Positions 16,028 to 24,135 of a stretch of DNA of 64,000 bases are shown piece by piece (positions within the stretch are counted from its first letter, which is position 1; each line of letters begins with the position of its first letter). The position numbers and the translations under genes were made by a program. The stretch comes from Calothrix sp. NIES-2100. Its GTDB lineage: Bacteria; Cyanobacteriota; Cyanobacteriia; Cyanobacteriales; Nostocaceae. The notes under the pieces were generated by a model. The model was not told the DNA's origin. It did no database searches and saw nothing but the letters and a program-made list of their open reading frames with translations. The DNA lies in contig NZ_AP018178.1 of assembly GCF_002368195.1 (NCBI RefSeq), positions 1,682,238 to 1,746,237 on the forward strand, given 5' to 3'.

Positions 16028-17185
16028 ATGACTAATGACAACCTAGACAAAATTATCAGCGCTTCTATGCTGCGGTTGCGAATGAAGTCACCGTTTTTTG
16101 CAACTTTGGCGTTGTTTGCAAGGGTGTTAATTACCGAAAGCGTTCCCACTGCGGCGACAGATGGGGAGGATATTTTTATTAATGCCAAGTTTATGCGTAG
16201 GCTTTGCCCGCCGCAGGCATCGCTTCCTTCATCCCAACTTGATGGCTTATTATTACACGAAGTCTTGCACGCTGCACTTTTGCATGTCCCCCGCCGTGGC
16301 GCACGAGAACGGCAACTTTGGAATGTGGCAGCTGATATTGTGGTTAATGGGATGATTGCCCAGCAAGAAAATTTTAAACTCCCTGCGGGTGGTGTGCGCG
16401 ATCAAAAGCTAGAGCATTTAAGCGTAGAAGAGATTTATGAATTGTTGCTCAAAGAGCATAAAACTTGTCCTCAATGCGAAGCTGATTTATTGTATGAAGC
16501 CATAGATGGGAAATCTGGCGGTAGTTTAGATGCAGCACGACAGAAAACTTTAGAAACTCATTGGCGAAATGCCATGCAACAGGCGATCGCAGTTGCCCGC
16601 AGCAGCAATAATCAAGGTAGTATCCCGGCGGGAATCCTGCGAGAACTCACAGCAGTAACTCAAGGACAATTAGATTGGCGTTCTTATCTATGGCGTTACT
16701 TAGTGCGAACACCTACAGATTTTACAGGCTTTGACCGTCGCTTTATCGGTCAGCGGCTTTACCTCGAAGCACTCGAAGGCGAAAGTGTAAAAGTATTCGT
16801 TGCAGTTGACACCAGTGGTTCAGTAGGCGAGAGAGAACTGCGGCTATTTTTCAGCGAAGTTGTGGGAATTCTCAATTCTTACCCCCATCTTCAGTGTCAG
16901 CTTTATTACGCTGATGCCGATGCTTACGGCCCTTATGAACTCACCACAGATAGTCCCCTTCCCAAACCTGTAGGCGGTGGCGGTACATCTTTTGTGCCTT
17001 TCTTTGATAAAGTCAACGAACAAAGTGATTGGTACAGTAGTGGTGTTTGTGTTTATCTCACAGATGGCTATGGTACATTTCCTCAACAACCACCAAACCT
17101 CCCCGTATTGTGGGTAGTTACTCCCGGTGGGCTAGACTTGAATCAATTCCCCTTTGGTGAAGCTGTTAGGCTATTGTCTGTATAA
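16028..17185 (+). CDS. Putative metallopeptidase-VWA protein (DUF2201 type), MoxR partner
   Basis: 385 residues with two parts. The N-terminal part has a zincin motif HEVLH at residues 77-81 followed by AALLHVPRR, as in the putative metallopeptidase domain DUF2201. The C-terminal part is a von Willebrand A-like domain with a MIDAS-type DTSGSVG near residue 260 and a second strand VYLTDGYG near 345. VWA proteins of this type pair with MoxR ATPases; the partner gene is directly upstream. The start codon lies inside an AATGACA repeat tract; a later in-frame ATG at 16067 would remove the family-like leader DKIISASMLRLR, so 16028 is kept. The cellular target is unknown. Confidence 0.82.
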   Translation: MTNDNLDKIISASMLRLRMKSPFFATLALFARVLITESVPTAATDGEDIFINAKFMRRLCPPQASLPSSQLDGLLLHEVLHAALLHVPRRGARERQLWNVAADIVVNGMIAQQENFKLPAGGVRDQKLEHLSVEEIYELLLKEHKTCPQCEADLLYEAIDGKSGGSLDAARQKTLETHWRNAMQQAIAVARSSNNQGSIPAGILRELTAVTQGQLDWRSYLWRYLVRTPTDFTGFDRRFIGQRLYLEALEGESVKVFVAVDTSGSVGERELRLFFSEVVGILNSYPHLQCQLYYADADAYGPYELTTDSPLPKPVGGGGTSFVPFFDKVNEQSDWYSSGVCVYLTDGYGTFPQQPPNLPVLWVVTPGGLDLNQFPFGEAVRLLSV

Positions 17186-17343
17186 GTAGGTCGGCGTAAT
17201 TAAACATAACTGGCAATGGCTGTCATTTGTCAATGGTCATTTGTCATTGGTAAGAGTTTCAAGCCTATTTACATAAAGTACATAGTTTGATTAATTTCCA
17301 CCGCCTTACTTAGTCCGAGCATCATTTTGTTGGAAATCTTGCT

Positions 17344-18435
17344 ATGTCAGACACTCCTCATTTATTAACCCAAACGGAAATGCTGTCTTTACTACAAAAA
17401 GGTGTAGGTTTTTGGAATGAATGGAGAGCAGAGGATTTAAAACTTTTAGAGTGTATCCCTGAAGAAGATTTAAGTAAATATTTAGCACTGAATTTAATTG
17501 AAGTTAACCTCAGTGGAGCCAACCTAAAACGAGTAAACTTTCGCCAAGTTGATTTAAGTTGGGCAGATTTAAGCGGTGCAGACTTAAGTGAAGCAAAACT
17601 CTACAAAGCCAACCTTAGCGGTGCAAATTTAAGTGGAGCAAATTTGAGTAATGCAAATCTCAATGGTGCTAACTTAACTGCGGCTATTTTGCAAGACGCA
17701 AACCTTAACGGTGCAAACCTCAGCCGCACTGATTTGAGTGAATTTGATTTTAGTCAAGCTATCCTGCATAAAGTAAATTTCATCAAAACAAATCTCAGCA
17801 AAGCTAACTTTAGAAATGCGAATCTCCGTCAATGTAAATTTACTCACGCAAATTTAGAAGCAGCCGACTTTCACCAAGCTGATATGAGTGGCGTAAAACT
17901 AGGTCGAGCAAAGTTAGTTAGAGCTAACCTCAGTGAATTAAATCTGACTGGATTGAACTTGAGCAGAGCAGATTTAAACGCAGCCAATCTCAGCCAAACC
18001 AATCTTACAGCCGCGAATTTGAGCGGCGCAAACTTGTATGAGACAAAAGTTAGTGGTGCAAAATTCAATAAAGCGAATTTGAGTAATATTATCCTGCAAG
18101 CGACTGACATAAACGAAGCTGATTTAAGTGGAGCCAAGTGGAAAAACTCTCAGCTTTGGGGATTTAATTTCAGTGAATTTAATCTCAATGGTATTAACTT
18201 CAGTGGCACAAACCTCAGACAAGCAAACTTCCGCAAAGCCAATCTCATTGGCGCTGATTTCAGCAACGCAAACCTTCAAAGTGCAAATTTTCAAGAAGCA
18301 AACCTCTTAGGCGCTGACCTCAGTCGAGCCAATCTACAGGATGCAGACTTCTTAGGTGCAAATATCTTAGGCGCTGACCTCAGCAGTGCTAGATTATCAG
18401 GTGCAATTATGCCGAATGGGACAAGGTATAAATGA
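17344..18435 (+). CDS. Pentapeptide repeat protein
   Basis: 363 residues. After ~50 helical residues (TEMLSLLQKGVGFWNEWRA) the rest is tandem pentapeptides of the A(D/N)LSX kind, e.g. ADLSGADLSEAKLYKANLSG, giving a right-handed quadrilateral beta helix. Sixty or so units are visible. No signal peptide is present, so it is likely cytoplasmic. Pentapeptide proteins are abundant in cyanobacteria and mostly of unknown role; some mimic DNA to protect gyrase, but this one has no feature pointing there. Upstream is a short heptamer-repeat tract (17217-17250). Confidence 0.9.
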   Translation: MSDTPHLLTQTEMLSLLQKGVGFWNEWRAEDLKLLECIPEEDLSKYLALNLIEVNLSGANLKRVNFRQVDLSWADLSGADLSEAKLYKANLSGANLSGANLSNANLNGANLTAAILQDANLNGANLSRTDLSEFDFSQAILHKVNFIKTNLSKANFRNANLRQCKFTHANLEAADFHQADMSGVKLGRAKLVRANLSELNLTGLNLSRADLNAANLSQTNLTAANLSGANLYETKVSGAKFNKANLSNIILQATDINEADLSGAKWKNSQLWGFNFSEFNLNGINFSGTNLRQANFRKANLIGADFSNANLQSANFQEANLLGADLSRANLQDADFLGANILGADLSSARLSGAIMPNGTRYK

Positions 18436-18439
18436 GATG

Positions 18440-18518
18440 AGGAGACGGTTGATTGTTGACGGTTGACGGTTGACGGTTGACAAATGACCAATGACAAATG
18501 ACAAATGACCAATGACAA
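18440..18518. repeat. Heptamer repeat tract before the SDR gene
   Basis: TTGACGG units, then AATGACA/AATGACC units ending in the ATG at 18519. Confidence 0.85.
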
Positions 18519-19673
18519 ATGACTAAGCAACAACGTTGCATTGTTTGCAAGGCAACTTTTATACAAGCGCATAATTTTTACTCTGCAATCTGTGAGAAAT
18601 GCGGAAATTTAAACTACAGCAAACGTCAGCAAAGCGCTGATTTGCAAGGAATGATGGCTGTTGTCACAGGTGCTAGGGTAAAAATTGGTTATGGTGTAGC
18701 GTTGAGATTGTTGCGAGACGGTGCTGCTGTAATAGTGACAACTCGCTTTCCTCACGATGCGGCGAAACGATATGCAGCTGAACCAGATTTTCAACAATGG
18801 CAAAATCGACTGCAAATTTATGGACTAGATTTGCGACATCTCCACAGTGTTGAGCAATTTACCCAACACATCCTCAAGTTTTATCCCCGACTCGACATTA
18901 TTATTAACAACGCCGCGCAAACAGTACGCCGTCCGCCTGCTTTTTATCAGCATTTAATTGAGTTTGAATCATTACCTTTACAAAATTTATCCCCAGAATT
19001 GCAAGCTTTGGTTAGTCATATTCATACGTCTGATAATTTCCTTCCAGCCTTAGCTATTCAAGAATTAAAAGCAGAAAACTCAGCTTTTCTCTCGCAAATT
19101 CCCCTTATTCCCGAAGATAAAGCCGAAAATTATGCTTTATTTCCGCCGGGAATGTATAGCGATGATGGACAACAGCTTGACTTGCGTCCGTTTAATAGCT
19201 GGTTGATGAGAGATGATGAAGTCAGTATTTTGGAGTTATTGGAAGTGCATATAATTAATGCGATCGCACCTTTTATCATTAATAGCAGACTCAAGCCGTT
19301 AATGAGCAACCAAAAACAAACCGCCAAATACATCATCAACGTTTCTTCAATGGAAGGGCGATTTAACGACGTTGACAAACCTTGGCGACATCCTCACACC
19401 AACATGGCAAAAGCTGCACTCAATCAAATGACTCGCACCTGTGCCAAAGAATATGCTAAACACCGTATTTTCATGAACGCAGTAGACCCAGGATGGATTA
19501 GCTTTCAACATCCTGTTCAGCAAGCAAAATCTATGCAAGAACGCGGTGTAAATCCGCCCTTTGATATTATTGATGCGGCGGCGCGAATCTGCGACCCCAT
19601 TTATCAGGGAATCAACGAAGGAAAAAACCCCTTCGGCAAATTATTCAAAGATTATATGGAAATAGACTGGTAA
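18519..19673 (+). CDS. Zinc-ribbon short-chain dehydrogenase/reductase
   Basis: 384 residues. A small N-terminal zinc ribbon is formed by Cys7, Cys10, Cys25 and Cys28. The Rossmann domain follows with VVTGARVKIGYGVAL near residue 48 (NAD(P)-binding TGxxxxIGxG) and NNAAQTVRRP. The catalytic Ser strand INVSSMEG is present, but the usual YxxxK motif reads TNMAK in HTNMAKAAL, so the catalytic Tyr is replaced by Thr. The C-terminus has VDPGWIS. The enzyme may use another residue, or may have lost activity. I believe related zinc-ribbon SDRs occur in plants and cyanobacteria. The start lies in a heptamer repeat. Confidence 0.8.
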   Translation: MTKQQRCIVCKATFIQAHNFYSAICEKCGNLNYSKRQQSADLQGMMAVVTGARVKIGYGVALRLLRDGAAVIVTTRFPHDAAKRYAAEPDFQQWQNRLQIYGLDLRHLHSVEQFTQHILKFYPRLDIIINNAAQTVRRPPAFYQHLIEFESLPLQNLSPELQALVSHIHTSDNFLPALAIQELKAENSAFLSQIPLIPEDKAENYALFPPGMYSDDGQQLDLRPFNSWLMRDDEVSILELLEVHIINAIAPFIINSRLKPLMSNQKQTAKYIINVSSMEGRFNDVDKPWRHPHTNMAKAALNQMTRTCAKEYAKHRIFMNAVDPGWISFQHPVQQAKSMQERGVNPPFDIIDAAARICDPIYQGINEGKNPFGKLFKDYMEIDW

Positions 19674-19679
19674 CTCCAA

Positions 19680-19797
19680 AGGAGACAAGGAGGACAAGGA
19701 GGACAAGGAAGACAAGGAGGAGTGGGGAGAAATAACAAATGCCCAATGCCCCATGCCCAATGCCCCATGCCCAATGCCCAATGCCCCATGCCCCATC
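19680..19797. repeat. Low-complexity repeat tract (GGACAAGGA and GCCCAAT units)
   Basis: GACAAGGAG 9-mers then alternating GCCCAAT/GCCCCAT heptamers. It ends directly at a 3' half tRNA-like fragment. Confidence 0.85.
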
Positions 19798-19832
19798 GAC
19801 CAGGAGATGCAGGTGCGAATCCAGCTGTTGCT
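19798..19832 (+). other. 3'-half tRNA-like fragment
   Basis: 35 bases matching 20109-20143 with five mismatches (anticodon-stem 3' side, T arm with loop TGCGAAT, acceptor 3' strand GTTGCT). The 5' half is missing. Probably a remnant of a tRNA array. Confidence 0.5.
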
Positions 19833-19999
19833 ATTTTTGAAAAAATAAGTTATATAATAATTTAAGTCTGGTTAATTACTTATTATTAAAATCTCCCTGC
19901 GCCCTCGCTCCCCCGCCGCCCCTAATCCCCAATGCGTGCGGTCCCCGCGTCCCCCGCGTCAGCCCTAATGATAAGTCTTAACCGGACACAATATTATCT

Positions 20000-20073
20000 G
20001 GCAGTGTGGCTTAATGGTAGAGCGCCTGCTTTTCAGGCGGGAGACGACCGTTTGATTCGGTTCACTGCCACCA
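20000..20073 (+). tRNA. tRNA-Glu(UUC)-like, with encoded CCA
   Basis: A complete cloverleaf can be drawn. Acceptor GGCAGTG/CACTGCC, D stem GCTT/GAGC with GG in the loop, anticodon stem CCTGC/GCGGG with loop TTTTCAG (anticodon TTC), T stem GACCG/CGGTT, discriminator A and CCA. T-loop position 56 is T instead of the near-universal C, so the G19-C56 contact is weakened. The sequence does not look like the usual cyanobacterial tRNA-Glu. It may belong to a secondary tRNA array rather than the core set. Confidence 0.75.
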
Positions 20074-20143
20074 GCAACGTAGTTCAAACAGCAGAATTCC
20101 TTGGAGTAGACCAGGAGATGCGGGTGCGATTCCCGTCGTTGCT
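20073..20143 (+). tRNA. Degenerate tRNA-like element directly abutting tRNA-Glu-like gene
   Basis: Acceptor AGCAACG/CGTTGCT, D stem GTTC/GAAT, anticodon stem CCTTG/CCAGG (one mismatch) with loop GAGTAGA, T stem GCGGG/CCCGT with loop TGCGATT. Position 33 is A instead of U and no CCA is encoded. If real the anticodon would be GTA, but it lacks the long variable arm of bacterial tRNA-Tyr. The last base pair region overlaps the nadR stop codon (20142-20144). Probably decayed. Confidence 0.45.
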
Positions 20144-21134
20144 ATGCAGAATTTATAATTTCGTCTACTGCTACACAAGCTTTATGGAAGCGTTCTTCCC
20201 AGGAGCCGCTAATTAGGACATAGCGCCTATTTCGAGATTGTAATTCAAAAATACAGCGATCGCGAAATTCTGTTCTCAGATGAGGTAAGTAGCGTTGGTT
20301 ATCGTCAACCCAAGGCACATCTACATCTAAAACTAAATACAACTCATACTGGCGCTGTTCTGCTTGTTGATAAATCCACTGGGGACATTTACCAAAAAGC
20401 ACATCACTCCAGATGGTAGTTGTTATCAGGTCAGTATCGCAGAACATCACCCGGTTTGCCTGTTTAGCTAATGCATCTTCAGCAGCGATTTGTCCCCTAG
20501 CAATAATTTCTATGTCTGCAAAATTACATCTCCCATCTTTAGGGTCTAGCCAACCACGGGCATACTCACTAACATAAATTGTGTTGTAATGTGCTGCCAA
20601 GTTTTGCGCTAAGGTCGATTTACCTGTAGATTCCGGCCCAAAGATGCAAACACGACGCAGGAAATAAGGACGGACACAAGGTGGGATATAATGCCAGTGA
20701 GCGATCGCATTTTCCCTCACCTTCGTTCCCGATATTGGTACTAAACTGCGAGCATGGTCTACAGGAATATAATTTGCACCTAAGATTTCCGCCAACTTCC
20801 AACCATAATCTTCCGATGCAAATACATAGTCAGGCCCAGTTGGTAGCACCCGGCGAATAGTATCATGCCAAATCTGCCAAAAATCCGGGTGTTCTTTTGG
20901 TTCTTGGGGATTTTCATCAGTTACATGCACCACATCCACATCAGGAAACATCTCCCGCATCCAACCATAGCGGAGATGTCCGGGAATTGGCTCAGATTTA
21001 ATCGAACAAACTAAAACTGTGAGATGCTTAACATAGTTCCGGGCAAAATCAACAAGGTACTGATGTCCAAGATGTGGCGGCATAAATTTGCCGAGAATCA
21101 TACCAGTAGCCGCTTTTTCAAAGCCTTGTTCCAT
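20142..21134 (-). CDS. nadR: NadR-type bifunctional NMN adenylyltransferase / ribosylnicotinamide kinase
   Basis: 330 residues. The N-terminal nucleotidyltransferase has GKFMPPHLGH at residues 15-24 (GxFxPxHxGH) and ISGTKVREN near 135. The C-terminal kinase begins with Walker A FGPESTGKS near residue 168. It phosphorylates nicotinamide riboside and adenylates NMN, making NAD+. There is no N-terminal HTH repressor domain as in enterobacterial NadR. It overlaps pnuC by 37 bp on the same strand, so uptake and salvage are coupled. The stop codon overlaps a tRNA-like element on the other strand. Confidence 0.9.
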   Translation of the reverse strand: MEQGFEKAATGMILGKFMPPHLGHQYLVDFARNYVKHLTVLVCSIKSEPIPGHLRYGWMREMFPDVDVVHVTDENPQEPKEHPDFWQIWHDTIRRVLPTGPDYVFASEDYGWKLAEILGANYIPVDHARSLVPISGTKVRENAIAHWHYIPPCVRPYFLRRVCIFGPESTGKSTLAQNLAAHYNTIYVSEYARGWLDPKDGRCNFADIEIIARGQIAAEDALAKQANRVMFCDTDLITTTIWSDVLFGKCPQWIYQQAEQRQYELYLVLDVDVPWVDDNQRYLPHLRTEFRDRCIFELQSRNRRYVLISGSWEERFHKACVAVDEIINSA

Positions 21135-21667
21135 GTCAAATATCCCAGCACCGCTAACACGAGAAACACTACATACAGTCCAGTTGTTGGGTAAAGTTTT
21201 TTAACTGCGTACACCCCAACAGCCAGTACATCTACTGTAATCCAAAGTAGCCAGCACTCCAAAACCTTCTTTGCCATCAACCACTGCGCCACTAAGCTGA
21301 TAACAGTAATAGCAGCATCCCAATATGGTAAAGCTGCATCAGTGTAGCGATGCATGACAAAACCAAGGGTAAAACTAGCTGCAATTGCTACCCCACCCCA
21401 AACTATTGCACCCAAGCGGGTAATCCGAGTTACATGGAGTTCTCCCCTATCCTTTCCCCCATGTAGCCAAGCGTACCAACCGTAGATTTGCAAAAAGACA
21501 TAAATTACTTGCAGAATTGCATCTGAGTACAAACGGGCTTCGTAGAAGATGAAGATGTAGAGAAACACCATCACCAAACCTGTAGGCCAGCACCAGATAT
21601 TTTCTGTGACGGTTAGCCAAACACTTATTAAACCAAAAATCGCAGCAAGAATTTCAATTTGACTCAT
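21098..21667 (-). CDS. pnuC: Nicotinamide riboside transporter PnuC
   Basis: 189 residues, almost all hydrophobic, with about seven membrane segments. Family signature LTVTENIWCWPTGLVMVFLY near the N-terminus and LQIYGWYAWLHGGK around residue 60 are typical of PnuC, which lets nicotinamide riboside enter by facilitated diffusion in the plasma membrane. Trapping needs the kinase encoded by the overlapping nadR downstream gene. Length is within the family range. Confidence 0.9.
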   Translation of the reverse strand: MSQIEILAAIFGLISVWLTVTENIWCWPTGLVMVFLYIFIFYEARLYSDAILQVIYVFLQIYGWYAWLHGGKDRGELHVTRITRLGAIVWGGVAIAASFTLGFVMHRYTDAALPYWDAAITVISLVAQWLMAKKVLECWLLWITVDVLAVGVYAVKKLYPTTGLYVVFLVLAVLGYLTWNKALKKRLLV

Positions 21668-21711
21668 TTAAAGTCAGTTTTTTAACTGTGATAGTTTGCT
21701 GAGTCCAAATT

Positions 21712-21933
21712 TTAATTTAATACTTCTAAAACTTCCACCTCATGAGTGATGCTTGTAGGCTTAGGAATAGGTAAACCTTCTTCTCGCATTCCTTCTATAT
21801 GAAATTCAATTGCTTCTGCAATCATCTCCTTGACTTCTTCTATGGTTTCACCCGTAGCTATGCAACCAGGTAAATCGGGGACATAAGCAGAGTAATTACC
21901 TTCAGCCTTTTCAATCACCACTGCATACCGCAT
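21712..21933 (-). CDS. hicB: HicB family antitoxin
   Basis: 73 residues from the ATG at 21933, preceded by an AGGAG site; an upstream start would only add 11 residues with no family match. Sequence MRYAVVIEKAEGNYSAYVPD then LPGCIATGETIEE is the standard HicB fold that binds and blocks the HicA RNase. The C-terminal DNA-binding extension seen in longer HicB forms is absent. It lies 36 bp downstream of hicA on the same strand. Because the toxin has an altered C-terminus, the pair may be inactive. Confidence 0.85.
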   Translation of the reverse strand: MRYAVVIEKAEGNYSAYVPDLPGCIATGETIEEVKEMIAEAIEFHIEGMREEGLPIPKPTSITHEVEVLEVLN

Positions 21934-21969
21934 GAATATTCTCCTTACAACTGTGCTTGCCTCCAAATA

Positions 21970-22275
21970 CTACTTAGGTGATTTCCGAGAAAGAAAATAC
22001 CTGTGTTGGCGAGTTTCGACTTCGCTCAACTCTCGACTCTGGAGTTGGTTGAGCGTTCGCGTAGCGTCCCGCAGGGAAGTCGAAACCAACGGCAGCGGTA
22101 TATTTATTCCTGTAAATCGCCTTAGAGTACCAGGAGCTAAGTCATCAGACAATTTACCAGGAACTGTAACTACACCAGATTTATCAGGATGTTTGAATTG
22201 TCTATGACTACCTTTAGTTCTATCAAGATACCAACCATCTGCTTCTAGACGTTTGATAACTGCGCGTACTTTCAT
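21970..22275 (-). CDS. hicA: HicA toxin with aberrant C-terminus from repeat insertion
   Basis: 101 codons, where HicA proteins usually have about 60-80. Residues 1-51 are normal: MKVRAVIKRLEADGWYL, then KGSHRQFKHP with the catalytic His, and DDLAPGTLRR. From about residue 53 the family sequence is lost and the frame runs through a dispersed palindromic repeat (22013-22086, ends GTTTCGAC / GTCGAAAC) before stopping. HicA is an mRNA-cutting double-stranded-RNA-binding-fold toxin. The missing last helix may abolish function, or the fusion may be tolerated. The intact hicB is adjacent. Confidence 0.75.
   Translation of the reverse strand: MKVRAVIKRLEADGWYLDRTKGSHRQFKHPDKSGVVTVPGKLSDDLAPGTLRRFTGINIPLPLVSTSLRDATRTLNQLQSRELSEVETRQHRYFLSRKSPK
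22013..22086. repeat. Dispersed palindromic repeat inside hicA 3' end
   Basis: Inverted ends GTTTCGACTTCGCTCAAC and GGGAAGTCGAAAC with an inner GTTGAGCG. A common interspersed sequence in cyanobacteria; here it supplies coding sequence. Confidence 0.7.
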
Positions 22276-22407
22276 GCTACTGCTTATCTGTACAGGTGAA
22301 ATTTCTTTTACAGATATAGTGCCTTTATAGCTGATGAAAGTAAATACAATTTTGTGGCAATTTTGTCCGTCATTTTTACGCTATATTTTAGCATTCTTAG
22401 TGATCAA

Positions 22408-23016
22408 TCAACCAATAGGACGATGGCCAGGATTGACAGCATGAATATACTCACTACCAGAATGGGGTCTGCCACGTTTATAATAGGCTTCTTCTGGTTG
22501 CCCCCAACCTAACTGTAAAATTATTTCTAAAAAGTTAGAATTCTCCCATTTACATAAACTTGCCCATTCTGTTCTTTGGGAAATTCTTTCTACATCAATT
22601 TTGTTAATTTGCTGGTATTGTTTACTGTTATTAAAACTCAGGTACAAATCCATGTCTGAAGTGACTTCATACCAAAATTCTAGTATAGAATTTTTGGCAG
22701 ATTGTAATATACCCAAGTCATTACTTAAAGCAATTAACTCACTATCTATTTGGGGATAACACACAGTTTTCCCCTTAACCTTCACTTCATGCCAGATAAT
22801 TCCTGACACTCGATGTTCTCTTTGATAGTCGTGAATGGCAGCTTTAAAGTCTTGATAGGCAGTAAACTTTTGCAGCCCATCAGTTCTGATAAACTGGTCA
22901 ATTAAAGGATTGCCAGAAACGCTTACTTCTAACTTTAGGCGTTCCCCTTTGAGGCAAGCTTGACGTTCGGCTGCCAAAATTTGGATGAGTTCTTCGGTAG
23001 TATAAACCTTTGACAT
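22408..23016 (-). CDS. Conserved hypothetical protein
   Basis: 202 residues, soluble, no signal peptide or membrane segment. It begins MSKVYTTEELIQILAAERQA; the middle has FWYEVTSDMDLYLSFN and the C-terminus ends with HAVNPGHRPIG. I do not recognise a family with a known activity; the N-terminal helix resembles those of several uncharacterised cyanobacterial proteins. Upstream and downstream genes on this strand are well separated, so it is probably monocistronic. A heptamer tract (TAGTCATTGGTCAT type) lies at 23030-23075. Confidence 0.6.
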   Translation of the reverse strand: MSKVYTTEELIQILAAERQACLKGERLKLEVSVSGNPLIDQFIRTDGLQKFTAYQDFKAAIHDYQREHRVSGIIWHEVKVKGKTVCYPQIDSELIALSNDLGILQSAKNSILEFWYEVTSDMDLYLSFNNSKQYQQINKIDVERISQRTEWASLCKWENSNFLEIILQLGWGQPEEAYYKRGRPHSGSEYIHAVNPGHRPIG

Positions 23017-23175
23017 CAGAACACACTCTAATTAGTCATTAGTCATTGGTCATTGGTCATTAGTCATTAGTCATCTAATATGGACTATAGACTATGAATT
23101 AACTTCTTCTGTTGTTAACTCAGATTATTTAAAGATTATCTCTTGGCAAAATTGGGAATGTAGTATCAGATATCA

Positions 23176-23211
23176 CTAAAAATTAGGCTAGACACAATTT
23201 GGTCTAGCCCC
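23176..23211 (-). terminator. Hairpin terminator of the lumenal thioredoxin-fold gene
   Basis: 8-bp stem GGCTAGAC/GTCTAGCC at 23186-23193 and 23202-23209. Read on the minus strand it is followed by TAATTTTTAG. It sits directly after the stop of the gene at 23216. Confidence 0.7.
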
Positions 23212-23215
23212 AAAG

Positions 23216-23803
23216 CTACTTACTTAACTCACTACTGAATTCATTGAAGGAACGCCGCTTTAACTGTACCGACTCGGTACGGGGTAATAAATCGAACACT
23301 TCACGAAAGCGATCGTCTATTTCTTCAAAAGCAACTTGACCCTGCTTATTTAAAAGCACTTTACCTGATTGATCAAACACTACAACTTGAGGTACACCCC
23401 CAGAGTAGTAATATCTTGGATCTGTAGGGTCGTCAGTTTTTTCGGATGGGATGGTGTCTACACTCAGGGGGATAATCTCTACTACCTTACCGTAGAATTC
23501 CTGTACCCGTGAAATTGTAATCGCGTATTCCTTACAATCTTGGCTGTCATCGACATAAAAAGCCAAAAAGATAGGTTTATGCTCTTTTAGGGACTGTGCT
23601 AATGTCTGTCTGGGAGGAATTAGTGAACCATTACCAGCATAAACTACGAAAATATTTCCGTCGTAATTGTCATCCTTAATACCAGCAACTGCTGGTGGGA
23701 TATTTATAATCAACAAGCACGCAAGCAGCACCAAAGCTTTAGAAATCAATTGTTGCCAATGAGTTTTTTTCTGTAAAAAAGGAAACTTTAAGCCATTCAT
23801 CAA
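23216..23803 (-). CDS. Thioredoxin-fold lumenal protein (photosystem I accumulation factor-like)
   Basis: 195 residues. Residues ~22-41 (ALVLLACLLIINIPPAVAG) form a signal or membrane anchor, so the rest faces the lumen or periplasm. The soluble part has a thioredoxin fold (KPIFLAFYVDDSQDCKEY, then VPQVVVFDQSGKVL), but the CxxC motif is reduced to a single Cys. The pattern YDGNIFVVYAGNGSLIPPR and DLLPRTESVQLKRR matches the cyanobacterial family that databases name thylakoid membrane photosystem I accumulation factor; I recall the name but cannot check it. Likely role is in photosystem assembly. It has its own terminator. Confidence 0.72.
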   Translation of the reverse strand: MMNGLKFPFLQKKTHWQQLISKALVLLACLLIINIPPAVAGIKDDNYDGNIFVVYAGNGSLIPPRQTLAQSLKEHKPIFLAFYVDDSQDCKEYAITISRVQEFYGKVVEIIPLSVDTIPSEKTDDPTDPRYYYSGGVPQVVVFDQSGKVLLNKQGQVAFEEIDDRFREVFDLLPRTESVQLKRRSFNEFSSELSK

Positions 23804-23934
23804 AAGAAACCTTGTGAGCTACTATTTTGTGAGTTTTTGCTGAATTCAGCAAGTAGCGCTGGATATATGATTACGTCCTTGCACCATTTTTTAAGATAAC
23901 TCTTCTGGGGACGGGAAAGATTGGAGATTGGGGG

Positions 23935-24112
23935 ATGAGGGAAGGGGGAGAAAGAAGCAGAGGGGACAAGGAGGACAAGGGGGACAAGGGGGACGAGGTA
24001 GTGTGGGGAGTGTGGGGAGTGTGGGGGGATGATGAAGACAAATGCCCCATGCCCCATGCCCGATGCCTATTGACTATTGACTATTGACCATTGACTATTG
24101 ACTATTGACAAA
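23935..24112. repeat. Low-complexity repeat tract upstream of murT
   Basis: GGACAAGGG, GTGTGGGGA, GCCCCAT and TTGACTA units in succession, all plus-strand repeats of the kinds listed elsewhere. The minus-strand frame across it is spurious. Confidence 0.85.
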
Positions 24113-24135
24113 ATTAATTTAAGCTATTACCTACA

